10,528 nt of DNA. Source: Saccoglossus kowalevskii (lineage: Eukaryota > Hemichordata > Enteropneusta > Harrimaniidae). Below are positions 7,640 through 10,528 of the stretch, one piece after another. The notes beneath the pieces are model-generated. The model ran no database searches. It worked only from the letters and a program-made list of their open reading frames with translations, and was not told where the DNA came from. The translations under genes and the position numbers were made by a program. Numbering within the stretch: position 1 is the first letter of the stretch; the number at the start of each line of letters is the position of its first letter. The stretch spans positions 40,498-51,025 of the forward strand of contig NW_003142805.1 of NCBI RefSeq assembly GCF_000003605.2. The letters run 5' to 3'.

Positions 7640-7718
7640 TAGCTTTGCGATAAGTGGCTTTCGTGGTAGGTGGATTTCGTAGCAGATAGCTTTTGCGGGC
7701 AGTAGGGTTTTGTCTCAG
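7640..7718 (+). repeat. 16-bp degenerate minisatellite, five units
   Basis: Five consecutive units start at 7640 (15 bp), 7655, 7671, 7687 and 7703 (16 bp each): TAGCTTTGCGATAAG, TGGCTTTCGTGGTAGG, TGGATTTCGTAGCAGA, TAGCTTTTGCGGGCAG and TAGGGTTTTGTCTCAG. The consensus is close to TRGCTTTYGYRGYAGR. The register is constant apart from one deletion in the first unit, and divergence rises in the last unit. The array lies about 290 bp into the presumed ADA2 intron. Confidence 0.8.
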
Positions 7719-8771
7719 TGATTCGTCCTTTCATCGTTGTGAAGAATTAAAGTTTCATGTGTCTTAAACAACTGGTGCTATTCTGGGAATAGGAGCTGTT
7801 AATTTGCCCTTATGATTTGTGCAGTTGCTCTGGCAGTAGTTACTCAATTAAACTCATGCTCTGATAATCCCCTTAGATTTTTAGACCAAGAAACATTTGA
7901 CCATTTATAGAATGGGCTTTGCAGCATGCATTTTTTTATAATGCTCAGTGATATAGTGTAAGTAATGTTCTTATTGATGTTGCAGAATGATATATTGTTT
8001 ATTGAAATCAATAATCCCCAGAACAATTTAGATAAGAAAATATAGCGTGAAATAAATGTATAACTCAGTCTCAACAATGAAATAAAGACATGTACATATA
8101 TTTCAATTATTACTAATGTATTGTAATATAACTAATTAAAATTGAGGGCGTATTTTGCAGTCAGTGTTATTTACAAAAATATTTGTTCACAATTTTATAA
8201 ACTGGCTCGGCAATTCCCACCTCCAATTAAATAAAATGTGTACATATTTTAATACATCAGGTACAAAAACAATATTGTATTCACTGACATTTATTTCGCA
8301 GTTTGACTACATTGTGTGCTTGACAGTTGCCAGCACTGTATTCTCCAGCATAAATATTGAATTATTTGTAAAGCATAAGATTGTAATGTGCATTTCGTTC
8401 TTTAATGTGAGACTGTATGGGGACGCTATCATCAAGGCCTACCTGTCAGTGTCTGACTGGTATATACAAAATGCGACCAAGAACATGTCAGAATAGTAAC
8501 AAAAAAAAGCTAAAAGTCAGTTGCCTGTGCCAAGAGAGCCACAGAATCAGAACAATCTGTCAGCCGTCGCCGTCACACTTTCGATAAGAGTTTACATTGC
8601 ATAGAAATGAACACTAAATACAGCTATCCTGGCCAGCAATCGAATCACCAATCTTCATGAGTGATGTAACTGCTATTTCCATCTATTTGCTCAGTGGTCT
8701 GAAAGTGAATGTTGTCAAGTTCGAGAGTGTGTTTTTACGTACAGTCACATGAACATTATTGCTGCTATGAG

Positions 8772-8822
8772 GGGAAATTCTTCTCCTCTGGGGATCTCCA
8801 ACACATGTCAGGGGGAAATCTC
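8772..8822 (+). promoter_or_regulatory. Cluster of kappaB-like motifs
   Basis: GGGGATCTCC at 8790-8799 matches the NF-kappaB consensus GGGRNNYYCC exactly. GGGAAATTCT (8772-8781) and GGGAAATCTC (8813-8822) are near matches on the same strand, giving three sites in 51 bp at spacings of 18 and 23 bp. The cluster is about 1.7 kb downstream of the ADA2-type start codon, where an intronic enhancer could act. Binding is inferred only from the motif. Confidence 0.3.
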
Positions 8823-8970
8823 ATCTGGTCTCTATATCTCGTCTGCTCGAGGTACCGGAACGGGAAAGTCACTTAAGCCTTACAGTCAAATAGACGCACG
8901 CACACAGCAAAATACGTTTTTCAACTCTCGTCTTTAGTCGGTCAGTCAAGTACCCTATAAGACACAGCAC

Positions 8971-8990
8971 CTTGGGGAAAAGTCCCCAAG
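8971..8990. repeat. Perfect 8-bp hairpin with AAAG loop
   Basis: CTTGGGGA (8971-8978) and TCCCCAAG (8983-8990) are perfect inverted repeats separated by AAAG. The stem is GC-rich at its apex and stands out from its surroundings. It also carries GGGG and CCCC half-sites like a spaced kappaB site. No T-run follows, so it is not a Pol III or bacterial-type terminator. Confidence 0.6.
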
Positions 8991-9390
8991 ACTATCGCAA
9001 GGCTGACCCAAGACTTGTGGTGTTCTCGCCAAGACAAACTAAAACTCCAGTATTCACTTTCAAAACCTTAACCAATTACAAAGAAGTTAAAAGACTCTAA
9101 GGCGTGGCCTTCACACATTCAAATTGCACATAGCCAATCAAACTAAGTACTGGACACGTCCTATCTTTTTATTAATCGTTCACTATATTACTAACTGTGA
9201 ATACCCAACTTTCAGAAACGGTTATATCGTAATTAGTTCCAAATCACTGAGTCAAGTTCCGTCCAGGACCTAACACAGCCATTCACTCGCAACCAGCTAA
9301 CCAAGTCTGTCAACAGATACACGAAAAGTAATTCATGACACTACAATCAAAAATGCGTTGAACAGGTTCACTTTGGACTAATGCCATTAT

Positions 9391-9424
9391 CAAATTTTAG
9401 AGGCACCCGGGTAACCAAAATTTG
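9391..9424. repeat. Inverted repeat CAAATTTT/AAAATTTG
   Basis: Eight-base arms at 9391-9398 and 9417-9424 enclose an 18-nt GC-richer loop. This is a short hairpin of unknown significance. Confidence 0.5.
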
Positions 9425-9484
9425 GGACATGAATCACTCCGGCGATGAAAAAAATCAGTGATAATAACCAAGAGGAGCAAGACT

Positions 9485-9775
9485 ATTTACCTCGATGATG
9501 GTTATATTAATTTGACCTTATCGATATTGGCAAGACTCCGGGAAACTGTGGTGACCAGTGAGGACTAAAAAACGACACAAACGTTGTAAATTGTTAAGTC
9601 AAGGATAATAAAAAATGGTGACAAAGGTCAAAAACATTGCTATGCTAATTACTTTTGTTGATATAAACAACGACGACATTTTTTGAATTTCCTCTGCATA
9701 GCTGCATAAATTGGAACCACAATGTTATCGGTAAGATTCCAGGAACAGCAGTGACAACCACCAAAACGTAATTAA
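9485..9775 (+). repeat. Weak diverged direct duplication with about 207-bp offset
   Basis: The segment around 9518 (TTATCG, then GGCAAGACTCCGGGAAACTG, then GTGACCA) recurs near 9725 as TTATCG, GGTAAGATTCCAGGAACAGC and GTGACAACCA, in the same order and orientation. Preceding bases (ATTTACCTC...AATTTGACC and ATTTCCTC...AAATTGGAACC) are also similar. It was aligned by eye with gaps, and no third copy was found upstream. Confidence 0.35.
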
Positions 9776-10324
9776 AGGAAAATAAATACGTAAAGCATAA
9801 ACAACTGTCTCAAATCGTAGCATAAAGTACAGGACTGACTCATTGTTCATCTCTGAGGAGAATGGGAATTACTCGCTTTTGAGTGTGTCATAATAAACGA
9901 GGGTGAAAACCGTGTTTATGCTATGAACAAGTGAAGACCTTGAACGTACATTATGTACTTTAGTAAAAAAAGTCATTTTTTATTTGATTGCACATATAGT
10001 CCAGTCAATTTATGGTTTGACCCATCACAAATTGCAACAGAAATAATTTCTTCACAATACATTGTGAAAAGGAAAATTTAGGCTTCCGAAATATACCTAA
10101 TTTGCATATATTCAAAATGGCAGTTTGGTGCATTTGTACAACATGGAAAATATAATTATTAGGACATATCTTTAATTCTAGATGACATTTTTTAGATATT
10201 CAAGTTGCTGCAATATGGTTTGGTGTGTGTGAATGTATGTGATTGTGAAACATTTGATTGAATAACAATCCGTTTGCATAAATCCAATATGGCCGTCAAA
10301 ATAGTATCATTTAAATGTGCAACC

Positions 10325-10528
10325 TCGGGCGACCCACCTCGAAGTATGTTCTTCATAATGACTCCATGAGCCGATGTTCAACCCTCACCCACCCGGAGTC
10401 TGGAGTCAAATATCACGCCCCGATCGAATCCTTTGGTTCCCCCTGACCCCGGTACCACAATTTTTAGTCCCCGCTCGGACGCAGTCCGAAAACGGAGACT
10501 TATGTTTTGACCTCTGTGTGTCCGTGTG
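10325..10528. repeat. GC-richer repeat-like sequence at window end
   Basis: From about 10325 the sequence becomes richer in C and CpG than the preceding 300 bp. It holds a hairpin TCGGAC-GCA-GTCCGA (10475-10489) and runs off the window in a GT-rich CTGTGTGTCCGTGTG. The abrupt change in composition suggests the edge of a dispersed repeat that continues outside. No coding frame with a recognisable product is seen. Confidence 0.35.

Larger units (their letters stand above)
7352..10528 (+). other. Presumed first intron of the ADA2-type gene
   Basis: After the GTACGT donor at 7352 no segment encodes the expected next ADA2 block (an HLHD-like motif followed by a W-containing helix), so everything to the window end is probably intron, at least 3.1 kb long. 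Within it are a 16-bp minisatellite (7640-7718), kappaB-like motifs (8772-8822), a hairpin (8971-8990), a weak direct duplication (9485-9775) and a GC-richer end (10325-10528). About 7720-8760 and 9000-9480 hold nothing I can name. A 113-codon open frame at 8155-8496 follows a TTTTGCAG acceptor-like sequence, and its last 25 codons look coding-like, but the product is not recognised. Confidence 0.55.

Noticed and set aside
7844-8077. Minus-strand open frame of 77 codons
   Set aside because: AT-rich chance frame inside the presumed ADA2 intron, with no motif.
8155-8496. Plus-strand open frame of 113 codons after a TTTTGCAG acceptor-like sequence, tested as ADA2 exon 2
   Set aside because: It lacks the expected His-rich metal-binding block and any ADA2 similarity. 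Only the last 25 or so codons look coding-like, with no known product.
8632-8650. tRNA/SINE B-box-like sequence on the minus strand (GATTCGATTGC)
   Set aside because: No A box at the right distance, no cloverleaf and no A-rich tail.

Overview
The window reads as nuclear DNA from an invertebrate animal. It is AT-rich, has long stretches without long open frames, and holds coding exons bounded by GT/AG splice sites, AATAAA polyadenylation signals and many degenerate repeats. No bacterial operon, Shine-Dalgarno-led gene, rRNA, tRNA or CRISPR array is visible. The two recognisable genes (a histamine-N-methyltransferase-like enzyme and a secreted ADA2/ADGF adenosine deaminase) both occur in marine invertebrates such as molluscs and amphioxus. 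A marine lophotrochozoan, perhaps a mollusc, is a reasonable but weak guess.

Layout. 1-1573 is upstream or intronic sequence of the first gene, with a group of forkhead-type motifs, a G-rich block and a C14 tract. 1574-2921 holds the last two coding exons of the HNMT-like gene on the plus strand. They are separated by a 674-bp phase-1 intron that carries a TA-flanked MITE and a short open segment that could be an in-phase cassette exon. Polyadenylation signals follow at 2955 and 3115. 3121-5459 is intergenic and holds no gene I can support. 5460-6010 has promoter-like architecture on the minus strand (heat-shock-type elements, TATA, initiator-like sequence, short direct repeats) and may be an old LTR. 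6163-6243 on the minus strand weakly resembles the C-terminal region of a non-LTR reverse transcriptase.

The second gene starts at 7048 on the plus strand. It is the first coding exon of an ADA2/ADGF-type adenosine deaminase (signal peptide plus N-terminal ADGF domain), ending at a phase-1 donor at 7352. A G/T-rich degenerate repeat lies just upstream. The sequence from 7352 to the window end appears to be its first intron. It contains a clear 16-bp minisatellite (7640-7718), a cluster of kappaB-like sites (8772-8822), a perfect hairpin (8971-8990), a weak direct duplication (about 9485-9775) and a GC-richer repeat-like end (10325-10528). The catalytic exons of ADA2 were not found and presumably lie beyond the window.

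The two enzymes act in unrelated reactions: intracellular SAM-dependent methylation, and extracellular adenosine deamination. Their adjacency on one strand is not evidence of a joint pathway. I see no new multi-gene system. The best leads are the altered substrate-pocket residues and possible cassette exon of the HNMT-like gene, and the repeats and kappaB-like cluster around ADA2 exon 1.
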